A stretch of DNA of 55,319 bases from IMG/VR virus record IMGVR_UViG_3300036835_000046, positions 1-55,319 of that record. One strand, 5' to 3'. This DNA comes from a virus. A program made the translations under genes and the position numbers. The notes below the pieces were generated by a model. The model searched no databases. It saw only the letters and a list, made by a program, of their open reading frames with translations, and had not been told where the DNA came from. Shown piece by piece: positions 13,656-21,617 of this stretch (positions within the stretch are counted from its first letter, which is position 1; each line of letters opens with the position of its first letter).

Positions 13656-13819
13656 TCCGCATCATCATCACCGACGAGCAGGGCACGCTGTTGGGTGCCA
13701 CGACGCTCGACATGACCGACCTGAACGCCAACGGCCATCTGCCTTCCGTCTACGTGGGCGACAAGGTGAAGGCCGAACTGCCGACCAACACGGACGCGCT
13801 GAAGGCGCTGCTCGCCTGA
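13652..13819 (+). CDS. Small hypothetical protein (55 aa)
   Basis: GTG at 13652 in a GTGA overlap with AAGGAG 8 bases upstream. It begins VIRIIITDEQGTLLGATTLD, continues with VGDKVKAELPTNTDALKALL. A ubiquitin-like or small beta-grasp pattern is possible. Function unknown. Confidence 0.6.
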   Translation: MIRIIITDEQGTLLGATTLDMTDLNANGHLPSVYVGDKVKAELPTNTDALKALLA

Positions 13820-13820
13820 T

Positions 13821-14210
13821 ATGCCACTCGACCTGAAGGACAAGGCACTCGACTTCGACGTGCTCTGGGACCAGGCCACCGACAACGCCGAATGCGATCT
13901 CGATCTCAACCTGCTTGACGAGAACGAGCAGGAGGAGTTCGAGTCGCTGCGCAAGCTCGCCAGCGAGGTCTGCAACATCGCTGTCGCTGACGTTGACAAG
14001 TACGACTTCGATCACGCGACCAACAACGTCGAGGTCGTGCGCGAGGACGAGTTCGAGGACTACGCCCGCGACTGGGCGAACGGCATCGAGACGATCCCCG
14101 ACCACTGGCCGTACGACCACATCGACTGGAAGGCCGCTGCTGAAGCGCTGAAGGCCGACTGGCGCGAGTTCGAGTACGACGGCTACACCTACCTGATCCG
14201 CGACATCTAA
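13821..14210 (+). CDS. Acidic ArdA-like antirestriction protein candidate (129 aa)
   Basis: The protein is extremely acidic (DNAECDLDLNLLDENEQEEF). Its C-terminal half reads FEDYARDWANGIETIPDHWP, then YDHIDWKAAAEALKADW, then FEYDGYTYLIRDI. That spacing of YxxD, P-x-H/Y-IDW, a helix and a final DGYxYxxR strand matches what I know of the C-terminal region of ArdA, a DNA-mimic inhibitor of type I restriction. This is a motif-level assignment, not a search result. The length is shorter than full ArdA (about 165 residues), so it may be a reduced version. Early-region position fits host-defence evasion. Confidence 0.5.
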   Translation: MPLDLKDKALDFDVLWDQATDNAECDLDLNLLDENEQEEFESLRKLASEVCNIAVADVDKYDFDHATNNVEVVREDEFEDYARDWANGIETIPDHWPYDHIDWKAAAEALKADWREFEYDGYTYLIRDI

Positions 14211-14219
14211 GGAGACAAC

Positions 14220-14780
14220 ATGCCGGAACTGAATCTGAACGGCCGCAACGACATGAAGTTGCTGGCCGAGGAGGTCAAGACCAGCCTCCGTGGTGCCAAG
14301 ATCATTGGCATCATCCACGACCGCACCGAACAGGGCAGCCCGCGCCTCTACCACTACGGCGGGATGCGCTCGGCCGACAAGCTCAACTACTGGGAGGCGT
14401 GGTACGTCATCGCCTGGGAGCGTGAGGACCAGTGCGGCACGCACATCGGCCACGTCGATGCGTTTGGTCAGTCGATGCTGACGACCGGACACTATGACAT
14501 GGACCGTGGCAGGGCGCTGGAGGACATGCTGCGGCGCTCGAACACGCCGCTGCTGATCGCCCGCCAGCCCGACGAACCGGAGACGTTCGTCCAGCTTGTC
14601 ATCAGCGAGCGCGACTTCAAGGCCGAAAACGACGGCTCGGAGTTCACCGACGCCGATCTCGTCAGCTTTGCCAAGGAGGCCAACGACGTGGCTTCCCACT
14701 GGAACGGCTACGAGGGGTGGCGTGCCAAGCGGGGCGACAGGTTCGTGTTCGACCCCGACGAGATCCGGACGGGCTACTAA
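14220..14780 (+). CDS. Hypothetical protein (186 aa)
   Basis: ATG behind AAGGAGA. Begins MPELNLNGRNDMKLLAEEVK; central strands IIGIIHDRTEQGSPRLYHYG and WEAWYVIAWEREDQCGTHIG; a helix with RGRALEDMLRRSNTPLLIA. The C-terminus is aromatic (WNGYEGWRAKRGDRFVFDP). Likely a globular alpha/beta protein. No family recognised. Confidence 0.65.
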   Translation: MPELNLNGRNDMKLLAEEVKTSLRGAKIIGIIHDRTEQGSPRLYHYGGMRSADKLNYWEAWYVIAWEREDQCGTHIGHVDAFGQSMLTTGHYDMDRGRALEDMLRRSNTPLLIARQPDEPETFVQLVISERDFKAENDGSEFTDADLVSFAKEANDVASHWNGYEGWRAKRGDRFVFDPDEIRTGY

Positions 14781-14781
14781 C

Positions 14782-14991
14782 ATGGCCCGTACGACGCGCA
14801 CCTCTCCCGCCAAGCGGCGGGAAGCCGAGGCGGTGCAGGAGCTTCGTGACGCGGTTGACAAGGTGAACCGCGCCAGCAGCAAGTTCCGCGCCGACTCCAC
14901 CGCTACCATCCTGTCAGGGATGTTGCACGCAGCCACGGGGATCATCGACAACGTGGCTGACACAATCGAACAGCGAACCGAGGAGGACTAG
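14782..14991 (+). CDS. Small helical protein (69 aa)
   Basis: ATG at 14782 one base after the preceding stop. A basic N-terminus (MARTTRTSPAKRREAE) leads into a long amphipathic helix (AVQELRDAVDKVNRASSKF) and a second helix (GMLHAATGIIDNVADTIEQ). Possibly DNA-binding or dimeric; no motif decides. Its last codons carry the AGGAGG of the next gene. Confidence 0.6.
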   Translation: MARTTRTSPAKRREAEAVQELRDAVDKVNRASSKFRADSTATILSGMLHAATGIIDNVADTIEQRTEED

Positions 14992-14995
14992 CAAC

Positions 14996-15460
14996 ATGGT
15001 TGCAGAAGACAAGCAGATCGGGTGGTTCATCACCAAGGTCCACGACGCCAGCGACAGCGAGCGGGTGGGCTACGGCCAGTCCATCGACACCGCCCGCAAG
15101 ACGATGACCAGCTACGAGATGATGTTCGGCCGCACGCTGTTCGTGGAGACGGGCCTGTCGCTTCAGGACATCCCGTATGACAAGCGGGTGAAGTGGCGCT
15201 CGTTCTCCGACGACGGCGACCCTGCCTATGACGGGGTGGTTCACATCGACTGGCTGTACCCGACCGACGAGTCGGAGAACGACACCCAGGACGACGACCT
15301 GGCCTACAACCTGGATAGGTTCTGCATGGAGGACTGGGGCGCGGTCCACGTCGCCTACAACATCGGTGACATCAAGCGGTGCCGTCCGGACCTGGCGGAC
15401 TACATCGACCGTCACTCGCCCTGTCAGTACGCCAAGGCGTACACCGAGATCTACGGCTGA
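14996..15460 (+). CDS. Hypothetical protein (154 aa)
   Basis: ATG behind AGGAGG. Helical N-terminus (SIDTARKTMTSYEMMFGRTL), acidic middle (PTDESENDTQDDDLAYN) and a C-terminus containing CMEDWGAVHVAYNIGDIKRC. Two C-terminal cysteines about 20 residues apart. No known family. Confidence 0.65.
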   Translation: MVAEDKQIGWFITKVHDASDSERVGYGQSIDTARKTMTSYEMMFGRTLFVETGLSLQDIPYDKRVKWRSFSDDGDPAYDGVVHIDWLYPTDESENDTQDDDLAYNLDRFCMEDWGAVHVAYNIGDIKRCRPDLADYIDRHSPCQYAKAYTEIYG

Positions 15461-15470
15461 AAGGAGCCGC

Positions 15471-15902
15471 ATGCTCTACGTCAACTACAAGCACATCCCC
15501 TTCTGGCAGGACAAGTTCCTGCTCAACACGCCCGAGGGCACCGTCGAGGACCCCTGGGTGTTCGTCGTCGGCATCCTGTCGATGCACACCGGCATCAACC
15601 GGATCACTCGCAAGAACGCGGCCGAGTTCTACAAGCGCGCTCGGCTGGTCGAGGCGTGCTACAACGGCGGCCTCATGCAGTCCGGCAAGGATGGCAGCCT
15701 CGTTGGCATCACGCCCGAGATCGTGGAACGCTTCATCGGTGTCACCACGAATGCCAGCAGCTACACCGAGCCGCAGTTCTACCGGCATCTGCGCGAGGAC
15801 GTGAGCGTGGAGCTTCGCCGCCACTACGAGGCGCGGATCACGGTGCTGGAGGACGAGCGGCGGGCCGCTGTCCACGCCAGTATCGCCACTGAGCAGGGCT
15901 AA
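15471..15902 (+). CDS. Hypothetical protein (143 aa)
   Basis: ATG at 15471 with AAAGGAG 5 bases upstream; the longer upstream frame is a shadow of the preceding gene. Begins MLYVNYKHIPFWQDKFLLN, contains WVFVVGILSMHTGINRITRK and a C-terminal helix rich in Arg/Glu (RHYEARITVLEDERRAAV). Possibly replication-associated given its position before the helicase, but nothing proves this. Last gene before the hairpin and promoter at 15918-15954. Confidence 0.65.
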   Translation: MLYVNYKHIPFWQDKFLLNTPEGTVEDPWVFVVGILSMHTGINRITRKNAAEFYKRARLVEACYNGGLMQSGKDGSLVGITPEIVERFIGVTTNASSYTEPQFYRHLREDVSVELRRHYEARITVLEDERRAAVHASIATEQG

Positions 15903-15917
15903 CAGGGATCGTAGTCG

Positions 15918-15945
15918 GGTCGGACTTCCGCAAGGGGGTCCGGCC
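15918..15945 (+). terminator. Hairpin GGTCGGAC/GTCCGGCC
   Basis: Eight pairs (one G-U) with a 12-base loop, 15 bases after the stop at 15902, directly followed by a candidate promoter. It probably separates two transcripts. Confidence 0.5.
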
Positions 15946-15954
15946 TGCTACGCT
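15926..15954 (+). promoter_or_regulatory. Candidate extended -10 promoter for the helicase gene
   Basis: TGC-TACGCT at 15946-15954 is an extended -10 element. The -35 position (15926-15931, TTCCGC) matches poorly. CTGCTACG is shared with the element at 29200-29208. The start at 15987 would have a leader of about 25 bases containing GGAGGA. Confidence 0.4.
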
Positions 15955-15986
15955 GTCCGCACTATCGAACCGACGGAGGAAACTAC

Positions 15987-17543
15987 ATGAAGTTCGTTCC
16001 GACAGGGGAACAGCTAAACGCCCGTCACAACGTGCTCGACGGCGAGCACACGGTCATGAGCGCCTACGCTGGCGCATCGAAGACCACGACTTGCATCTTC
16101 GTCAGCAAGTCGCTTGACACGGAGAAGGGCATGTACCTTGCCTTCAACCGTGACATCGCCACGGAGGCGAAGGGCAAGTTCCCCCGGCACGTCGAGTGCC
16201 GCACCACCCACTCGCTCGCCTTCCAGGCGGTCGGCAAGCACTACGTCAACGCCGGTCGCCGCATCCCCGGCCGCGACGTGCGCCGCCTGCGCATCGATGA
16301 GGTGTGCTACATCCTCGGCTTGCAGGATGGCTACAAGGGTGACAACGCCAAGTTCACCAAGCAAGGGCTGGCGTATCTCGTCAAGGAGACTGTCACTCGC
16401 TTCTGCTACTCGGCCGACACCGAGGTCGGCTGGCGTCACTTCCCCTATGTCAATGGCATGGAGAAGTGGAGCGAGACGGAGAAGCAGGAGGTGCGTTCCC
16501 TCGTCATCCACTTCGCTGGCATCTACTGGGCCAACACGATGCGCAAGAACGGCGACGTGGACTACGAGCACGACCACTACCTGAAGCAGTTCCAACTCTC
16601 GGAGCCGGTGATCGAGAAGGACTTCATCATGATCGATGAGGGGCAGGATACCAACCCTGCTGTCTTCGACATCTTCCGGCGACAGGGTGGGCACGCGCAA
16701 CTCATCATGGTCGGTGACTCCTACCAGAGCATCTACCAGTGGCGCGGAGCCATCGACGCCATGGCTGCCTTCGAGGAGGCCGTCAACCACGTTCACCTGA
16801 CCAAGAGCTTCCGCTTCGGTGAGGCGGTCGCCAACGAGGCGAACAAGTGGCTGAAGATGCTCGGCGCTGTCAAGCCACTTGTCGGCTTCGAGGAGATCGA
16901 GAGCGAGGTCTGCGAGCTTGACCTGCCGCGAGCGATCCTCTGCCGCACGAACGCTCAGGTGATCGCTGAGACGCTGGCAGCGCAGGAACATGACAAGAAG
17001 GTGTACGTGCAGGGCGGCACGTACGAGATCGAGCAGTTCGCCAAGGGTGCCCGCGATCTCATGCAGGGCCAGCCGTCCAACCATCCGGAGTTGATCGGCT
17101 TCAAGTCGTGGGACGATGTGGTCGCCTACGTCAACGCCGACAAGTCGGCCAAGGATCTCCGGACCTACGTCAAGGTCATTGATGACTACGGCGTGGAGAA
17201 GGTGCTGACGATCACCGAGCGGTGCGTGGACCGTGAGACGTACGCCGACGTGACGACCAGCACCGCGCACAAGTCCAAGGGTAAGGAGTGGGAGAGCGTG
17301 CGAATCGCCTCCGACTTCTCCGAGCCTGAGGATGACATGGAGACTGGCCAACCGGCCCGTCTGACCGAGAGTGAGATGCGACTTGCCTACGTGGCTGTCA
17401 CTCGCGCTCAGCGCCAGCTTGACTGCACGGCGCTGGAGTGGGTGGACCGCTGGGTGGCACGGTACGCCGCTGGCGAGCCGATCACCAAGTCGCATGACAA
17501 ACTGACCGAGCAGGAGGCCGCTCAGGAGGCGGCGACAGCATGA
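15987..17543 (+). CDS. Superfamily 1 DNA helicase, UvrD/FBH1-like (518 aa)
   Basis: An ATP-dependent 3'-5' DNA helicase by family. Visible motifs: P-loop AYAGASKTTT (26-35), Walker B IMIDEGQD (214-221), motif III VGDSYQSIYQWRGA (242-255), motif IV KSFRFGEAVANEAN (273-286), motif V STAHKSKGKEW (425-435), motif VI AYVAVTRA (467-474). The order and spacing are those of UvrD/Rep/FBH1, and the compact size (518 versus about 700) with QSIYQWRGA suggests the FBH1-like branch. The P-loop has Ser where Gly normally precedes Lys (SKT, not GKT), which could affect ATP use. Role inferred: phage DNA repair, recombination control or replication. It starts its own transcript with GGAGGA before ATG. Confidence 0.9.
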   Translation: MKFVPTGEQLNARHNVLDGEHTVMSAYAGASKTTTCIFVSKSLDTEKGMYLAFNRDIATEAKGKFPRHVECRTTHSLAFQAVGKHYVNAGRRIPGRDVRRLRIDEVCYILGLQDGYKGDNAKFTKQGLAYLVKETVTRFCYSADTEVGWRHFPYVNGMEKWSETEKQEVRSLVIHFAGIYWANTMRKNGDVDYEHDHYLKQFQLSEPVIEKDFIMIDEGQDTNPAVFDIFRRQGGHAQLIMVGDSYQSIYQWRGAIDAMAAFEEAVNHVHLTKSFRFGEAVANEANKWLKMLGAVKPLVGFEEIESEVCELDLPRAILCRTNAQVIAETLAAQEHDKKVYVQGGTYEIEQFAKGARDLMQGQPSNHPELIGFKSWDDVVAYVNADKSAKDLRTYVKVIDDYGVEKVLTITERCVDRETYADVTTSTAHKSKGKEWESVRIASDFSEPEDDMETGQPARLTESEMRLAYVAVTRAQRQLDCTALEWVDRWVARYAAGEPITKSHDKLTEQEAAQEAATA

Positions 17544-17809
17544 CCGACACCCGTTCACTGCGCGCCGCGATGGACAACCTGAGCGTGCTCACCAGCGGCG
17601 ACTGTGAACTGCGCGCCAAGCTCATCATCCATGAGCAGCATGGCACGTGGCTTCACATCAAGGCGCAGCTTCCCGGCACCGGCCTGTTCGTCCACGTCCT
17701 CTTTGACGAGGACGCGGCGCTGATGGCCATGACCACTGGCAAGGCCGACTCCGACGCCTGGACTCGGCTCCGTAGCGACATGGCCCGCAGGGGCTTCGAC
17801 ATCGACTGA
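17540..17809 (+). CDS. Hypothetical protein (89 aa)
   Basis: ATGA overlap with the helicase gene, implying coupled translation. N-terminal helix (SLRAAMDNLSVLTSGD), then strands (LRAKLIIHEQHGTWLHIKAQ; GTGLFVHVLFDEDAALMAM) and a C-terminal helix (WTRLRSDMARRGFDID). Possibly a helicase partner by proximity. No family recognised. Confidence 0.65.
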   Translation: MTDTRSLRAAMDNLSVLTSGDCELRAKLIIHEQHGTWLHIKAQLPGTGLFVHVLFDEDAALMAMTTGKADSDAWTRLRSDMARRGFDID

Positions 17810-17818
17810 GGAGACAAC

Positions 17819-18571
17819 ATGTCACCTGACATCATCGAGAAGTACAGCAAGATCCGCGCTCGCTATCCCTTCATGCCCGCTTCCAGCGCCTTCCGCTGGG
17901 CCAAGCATCCGGACGCAGCAGAGGGGTGGGAGGCCAACACCCACGGCGACGTGTGGACCAAGGAGGTTGACGGCTTCGAGATCCGACTGACGGTCGAGGA
18001 CGAGTCGATCTTCCCGATCCCTGACAAGAAGGGTGACACCGACTACGGTCGGTACGCCGGGGAGGCGCACCGTCGCTACAACGACGACTATGACTGGGAC
18101 GGCCAGTGGGCACGCCCGGAGGAGCTTGCCTGCTTCTCGCTGGTCGAGACGACGGGCAGCAAGCCGCGCCGCCGCGAGATCATCTTCCCTTACACGGCGA
18201 TCCACTACAGCGGCCCCGGCTGGACGCAGAGCGAGGGCAGCGGCTACTTCATCCCCGATGGCATCAAGGACGAGTACGAGTCCTACCGCCGTCGCGGGGC
18301 CAGCCGTTCGGTGGCATGGGACATGACGTATCAGTTCATCGAGAGTCAGATCAAGATGCTGTTCTCGTCGCCGCTGACCAACTGCTGCGTCTGGGTCAAG
18401 GCGTACCGCAAGGGAGTTGACATCGAGCTTGGCTCGGCTTGCATGGGCACCGATGTCAGCGGTGATGACGAGGGCCGCGCCTACATCTTCGAGATGGTCA
18501 ATGACTATGGCATGATCTCGGAGGCCATCGAGGAGGCCAAGACCGCCATCGTCAAGATCGTGGGTGAGTGA
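17819..18571 (+). CDS. Hypothetical protein (250 aa)
   Basis: ATG behind GAGGAGA. N-terminal helix MSPDIIEKYSKIRARYPF with PASSAFRWAKH, a beta-rich middle (FEIRLTVEDESIFPIPDKKG), then a C-terminal half with helix SVAWDMTYQFIESQIKMLF followed by strands CCVWVKAYRKGVDIELGSA. The arrangement looks like a conserved phage protein of unknown function. No catalytic motif seen. It ends in TGATG with the next gene. Confidence 0.65.
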   Translation: MSPDIIEKYSKIRARYPFMPASSAFRWAKHPDAAEGWEANTHGDVWTKEVDGFEIRLTVEDESIFPIPDKKGDTDYGRYAGEAHRRYNDDYDWDGQWARPEELACFSLVETTGSKPRRREIIFPYTAIHYSGPGWTQSEGSGYFIPDGIKDEYESYRRRGASRSVAWDMTYQFIESQIKMLFSSPLTNCCVWVKAYRKGVDIELGSACMGTDVSGDDEGRAYIFEMVNDYGMISEAIEEAKTAIVKIVGE

Positions 18572-18834
18572 TGGCGCTCATCCAGCCAGGCGACATCTTC
18601 GTCCGGCGCTACCCCAACCGCGAGGCGATCCACATGTACCTGGAGCGCGGCCTGGGTAGTGGCAAGCAGCCATACATCGTCCTGACCGGCATCACGACCG
18701 ACTCGACATGGGTCACGACGCGCGAAGGAGTCGAGCGTCGGCCGCGCCGCCAAGGTAGCAACTGGCGCTACGTCGGCACGGTGCCGCAGGGCTACATCCT
18801 GGAGTTGATCGAGCGAAGGACGTTCCGTGCATAG
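18571..18834 (+). CDS. Small basic hypothetical protein (87 aa)
   Basis: ATG at 18571 overlaps the previous stop (TGATG); a GTG one codon earlier is equally in frame. Begins MALIQPGDIFVRRYPNREAI, then beta strands (YIVLTGITTDSTWVTTREG) and a basic loop (VERRPRRQGSNWRYVGTV). An SH3-like fold is plausible. Overlaps the next gene by 8 bases. Confidence 0.6.
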   Translation: MALIQPGDIFVRRYPNREAIHMYLERGLGSGKQPYIVLTGITTDSTWVTTREGVERRPRRQGSNWRYVGTVPQGYILELIERRTFRA

Positions 18835-19819
18835 GTTCGAGGACGCTGCGTTCCTGCAAGAGCAGCTTGCGCACAACATCCTCTCTGGCGGCTACCTGGG
18901 ACGGCTCTGCAACGGCTTCCAGGCCGAACGCTACCCCGATCTACCAAGAGGGGTTGTGCATAGCGTGACGTGGCACACGCTGAAGCGGGCCGACCCGATC
19001 TATGTCAGTGATGATGTCATGACGTTGTGGGAGCATGCCAGCGAGTCGTTCAAGACGGAGGTCTTCCGCCGCGACGATCTCATCATCCCGGCTGGGTTTG
19101 CCCTGCTCCCACGCCCTTTCACCATGATTGACATTCATGGCAAGAAGGTGGCCTACAGGGTGATCGCCTGGTTGCCGATCTCCCAGAACGAAACGTTCAA
19201 CTGGGACGAGGGTGCAGAGGGCCAGGGCGTCTGGATCACGCTGCTCTCGCACATGGATGACATCGATGACTACTGGCTTGCCACTCACACGCTCAGTGAT
19301 GGCACCAGCGGGGCGGTGATCCGCGAGGCGGCGCTGCTGATGAACGAGCCGTGGACACTGATGCACGGCTCTCCGATTCAGTTCGACCAGCCGCCTGCTG
19401 GCATCCTCCACGTCGATCCCGAGACGGGGGAGCGGCGCATCCTGGAGGGTGAGGAGAACGAGCGCGGTGCCAGCCTCTACGGTCACATCCAGTGCTTCTG
19501 GCGCTTGATGAGCCAACTGATCCTGACGCCTGAGCCGTTGCCACGACAAGCAAGGCGACAGCGCCAGCGAGCCGGGATCGTGGATCATGTCAAGGTGCTG
19601 CGCCTGCGTCGTCACAAGCACCCGCTACCGGACGACCATGAGCCGCAGGAGGCCAACTACAGCCACCGCTTCATCGTGGAAGGCCACTGGCGCAACCAGC
19701 AATATGGCAAGAAGGGCGAGGAAACCTACTACCGGCAGAAGTGGATCGCTCCTTATGTCAAGGGGCCTGACGACAAGCCACTCATCATCAAGCAACGAGG
19801 AGTCGAGTTCACCAGATGA
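18827..19819 (+). CDS. Conserved-type hypothetical protein with C-terminal HWRNQ domain (330 aa)
   Basis: GTG at 18827 overlaps the previous gene. N-terminal helix (AFLQEQLAHNILSGGYLGRL), strand-rich centre, a long helical part (LYGHIQCFWRLMSQLIL) and a basic linker (RQARRQRQRAGIVDHVKVLR). The last 60 residues contain RFIVEGHWRNQQYGKKG, RQKWIAPYVKGPDDKPLII, a block I associate with hypothetical proteins in actinobacterial phages and mobile elements. No enzymatic function is assigned; nucleic-acid binding is a guess from basic charge. Confidence 0.65.
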   Translation: MHRFEDAAFLQEQLAHNILSGGYLGRLCNGFQAERYPDLPRGVVHSVTWHTLKRADPIYVSDDVMTLWEHASESFKTEVFRRDDLIIPAGFALLPRPFTMIDIHGKKVAYRVIAWLPISQNETFNWDEGAEGQGVWITLLSHMDDIDDYWLATHTLSDGTSGAVIREAALLMNEPWTLMHGSPIQFDQPPAGILHVDPETGERRILEGEENERGASLYGHIQCFWRLMSQLILTPEPLPRQARRQRQRAGIVDHVKVLRLRRHKHPLPDDHEPQEANYSHRFIVEGHWRNQQYGKKGEETYYRQKWIAPYVKGPDDKPLIIKQRGVEFTR

Positions 19820-20232
19820 CAACCGAGATGGAACCGCTGTGCGACCTGCGTGAGAGCATGGTCGCCAAGTACGTGACGATCACCCACCGCAGGGCCGGAC
19901 AGACTGTCAGGGAGGAGCACTGGATCTTCACCCATGACAGCTACCCGCGCATCTTCCGCTGGGATGTCAACACGTTCATGCCCGGCCGGGGCCGTTACCA
20001 GATCGGTGACAGGCTGGAGTACACCGGCAAGGGACCGCAGTACGTCGAGGACGTGCCCATCGGCACGAAGGCGACGATCACCCATGACAATGGGTTTGAC
20101 TACCGCTACACGCTGACGTTCGATGAGCCGGTTCGGATCAGCTTCTCATCGCTGCATCCCGAGGGCGAGTTCGAGCCACGTGAGAAGCTGCGTAGCGGTG
20201 GCTCAGGCTGGACCAAGATCAACGACGACTGA
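19816..20232 (+). CDS. Hypothetical protein (138 aa)
   Basis: ATGA overlap with the preceding gene. Predominantly beta (KYVTITHRRAGQTVREEHWI; TKATITHDNGFDYRYTLTF). A block GDRLEYTGKGPQYVEDVPIG resembles SH3/KOW-like barrels. Soluble. Function unknown. Confidence 0.65.
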   Translation: MTTEMEPLCDLRESMVAKYVTITHRRAGQTVREEHWIFTHDSYPRIFRWDVNTFMPGRGRYQIGDRLEYTGKGPQYVEDVPIGTKATITHDNGFDYRYTLTFDEPVRISFSSLHPEGEFEPREKLRSGGSGWTKINDD

Positions 20233-20246
20233 GAGAGGAAGACGCT

Positions 20247-20735
20247 GTGTCTAGCGGCAAGACAGAGCAGACGTACTTCGACGCCCACCCGCTCAGGGTA
20301 GATGGCACTATGCCTCACAACTTGGGCGAGGAGGAGTTCCTGGAATGGCAGATCCTCAACGCGATGAGCGAGGACGCCTACTGGGAGAGCGTCAAGCTGG
20401 GCGAGGAGTTCGTCCAGTTCATCATCGACCACGGTCGTCCGGTGTCAACTGACAACCTGACGGACGACCAGAAGGGCTGGGCGAAGGCCGATTTCCCGCA
20501 GCACTTCCACAACGAGATGGCACGCTGGGTCGTGACCGAGGGCAGCGGCAAGGTGCAGCCCTACGTCGCCCGCATCTACGTCCATGACAGGACGTACCGG
20601 AGCCGCTGTGACTGTGAGCAGCCGGTGCGCAAGTTCTGGGGCACCCGCTGGGATGGCGTCAAGCTGATGCAGTGCCACAACTGCGGCGAGGTGCTGGAGT
20701 CCCTCGCCCGTACCAACCACGCCAACAGCAACTAG
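20247..20735 (+). CDS. Zinc-ribbon protein (162 aa)
   Basis: GTG at 20247 with GAGAGGAAG upstream. Helical acidic N-terminal half (EEEFLEWQILNAMSEDAYWE). C-terminal CDCEQPVRKFWGTRWDG followed by MQCHNCGEVLESLA gives a C-x-C...C-x2-C zinc ribbon at about residues 120-148. Such ribbons often mediate nucleic-acid or polymerase contact. No family recognised. Confidence 0.65.
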   Translation: MSSGKTEQTYFDAHPLRVDGTMPHNLGEEEFLEWQILNAMSEDAYWESVKLGEEFVQFIIDHGRPVSTDNLTDDQKGWAKADFPQHFHNEMARWVVTEGSGKVQPYVARIYVHDRTYRSRCDCEQPVRKFWGTRWDGVKLMQCHNCGEVLESLARTNHANSN

Positions 20736-20743
20736 GAGGACAT

Positions 20744-20962
20744 GTGAAGTACATAGACATTCGTGTCGAGGTCAGCGAGGACGTGCTGCGCCAGCAGGTA
20801 TCGGCGCAGTCGATCCATGAGCAGGGGATAGTGACGGTGGCCGAGGAGGGGCTGCTCAGTTGCATGCTGGCTGACATTCCCTTCGTCACGTCAGGCGTCA
20901 TCCTGCGCAACAACGGCTTCGCCCATCTGCTGCCGGACGAGTCCACGCGGATGGAGCGCTGA
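20744..20962 (+). CDS. Small hypothetical protein (72 aa)
   Basis: GTG at 20744 behind AGGAGGAC; an ATG at 20742 is out of frame. Begins VKYIDIRVEVSEDVLRQQVS, then a helix and LSCMLADIPFVTSGVILRN. Alpha/beta miniprotein. Function unknown. Adjacent gene starts one base after its stop. Confidence 0.6.
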   Translation: MKYIDIRVEVSEDVLRQQVSAQSIHEQGIVTVAEEGLLSCMLADIPFVTSGVILRNNGFAHLLPDESTRMER

Positions 20963-20963
20963 C

Positions 20964-21137
20964 GTGCGCGGCACAACGACAATCGAGTTGCCGTCACGTG
21001 TCGGCCCGATCACCGTCGAGGTCGGGCGGCGTGAGTGGGTGTTCGCCACCCCGGAGAGCGCCGACCGCTGGGCGATGCTCACCTCCGACGAGCACCAGGC
21101 GCTCCGCGAGCAGATCTGGAGCGGTCGTGGCGTCTGA
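20964..21137 (+). CDS. Small hypothetical protein (57 aa)
   Basis: GTG at 20964, one base after the preceding stop. Translation starts VRGTTTIELPSRVGPITVEV, then WVFATPESADRWAMLTSDEH and a helix to a C-terminal RGV. Codon third positions are mainly G/C and it fills the space between neighbours exactly. Beta strands then a helix; function unknown. Confidence 0.6.
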   Translation: MRGTTTIELPSRVGPITVEVGRREWVFATPESADRWAMLTSDEHQALREQIWSGRGV

Positions 21138-21303
21138 CTCGGTGATGACGGAGGCGCAGGAATCCACCTGGGCCTACATCAACAACTCCTGGCCCATTGA
21201 CACCTATGTTGTCGATGGGTCGGGCTACGTCCAGTTCGTCTGTGACGACGGCGACACCGGCTGGATCGATCCCGAGGGCGAGTGGGGATGGGATAAATAC
21301 TGA
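21127..21303 (+). CDS. Small acidic protein (58 aa)
   Basis: GTG at 21127 with GGAG five bases upstream, overlapping the previous gene by 11 bases; ATG at 21145 is an alternative giving 52 residues. Aromatic and acidic (TWAYINNSWPIDTYVVDGSG; CDDGDTGWIDPEGEWGWDKY). A DNA-mimic-like charge pattern is possible. Function unknown. Confidence 0.55.
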   Translation: MASDSVMTEAQESTWAYINNSWPIDTYVVDGSGYVQFVCDDGDTGWIDPEGEWGWDKY

Positions 21304-21617
21304 TGCCAGTTGGTGCCAATGTACCTGAACCGATGCGCTCTGCCCTCCTCGCCATGGAGGGCAGCGTGCAATCAACCAAGGCGTCACTCGCCTTCGCTGC
21401 CCCGGAGATGATGGATCAGTTCTGGGCGCAGCTACAGATGGACCTGGCCGACACGATGTTCACCCTGTACGACCGCTATGACAAGCTGCTGAAGGTCGCT
21501 GCGGCTGCTCTGGAGCGGACGGACGTGGGTGACGCCGAGGAGGCCACCGCGATCCTGAGGGCTGTCGTCAACCTTGACGGCACAGCCGTCGAACCCGAAC
21601 CCAAGGAGGACAACTAG
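21303..21617 (+). CDS. Helical protein (104 aa)
   Basis: ATG shares a base with the previous TGA. Almost entirely helical (MRSALLAMEGSVQSTKASLA; MFTLYDRYDKLLKVAAAALE; EEATAILRAVVNLDG). No membrane segment. C-terminal acidic tail carries the AAGGAGG for the next gene. Function unknown. Confidence 0.6.
   Translation: MPVGANVPEPMRSALLAMEGSVQSTKASLAFAAPEMMDQFWAQLQMDLADTMFTLYDRYDKLLKVAAAALERTDVGDAEEATAILRAVVNLDGTAVEPEPKEDN

Noticed and set aside
16014-17558. Leftward open frame of 514 codons opposite the helicase gene
   Set aside because: Antisense shadow; the forward strand has all helicase motifs.
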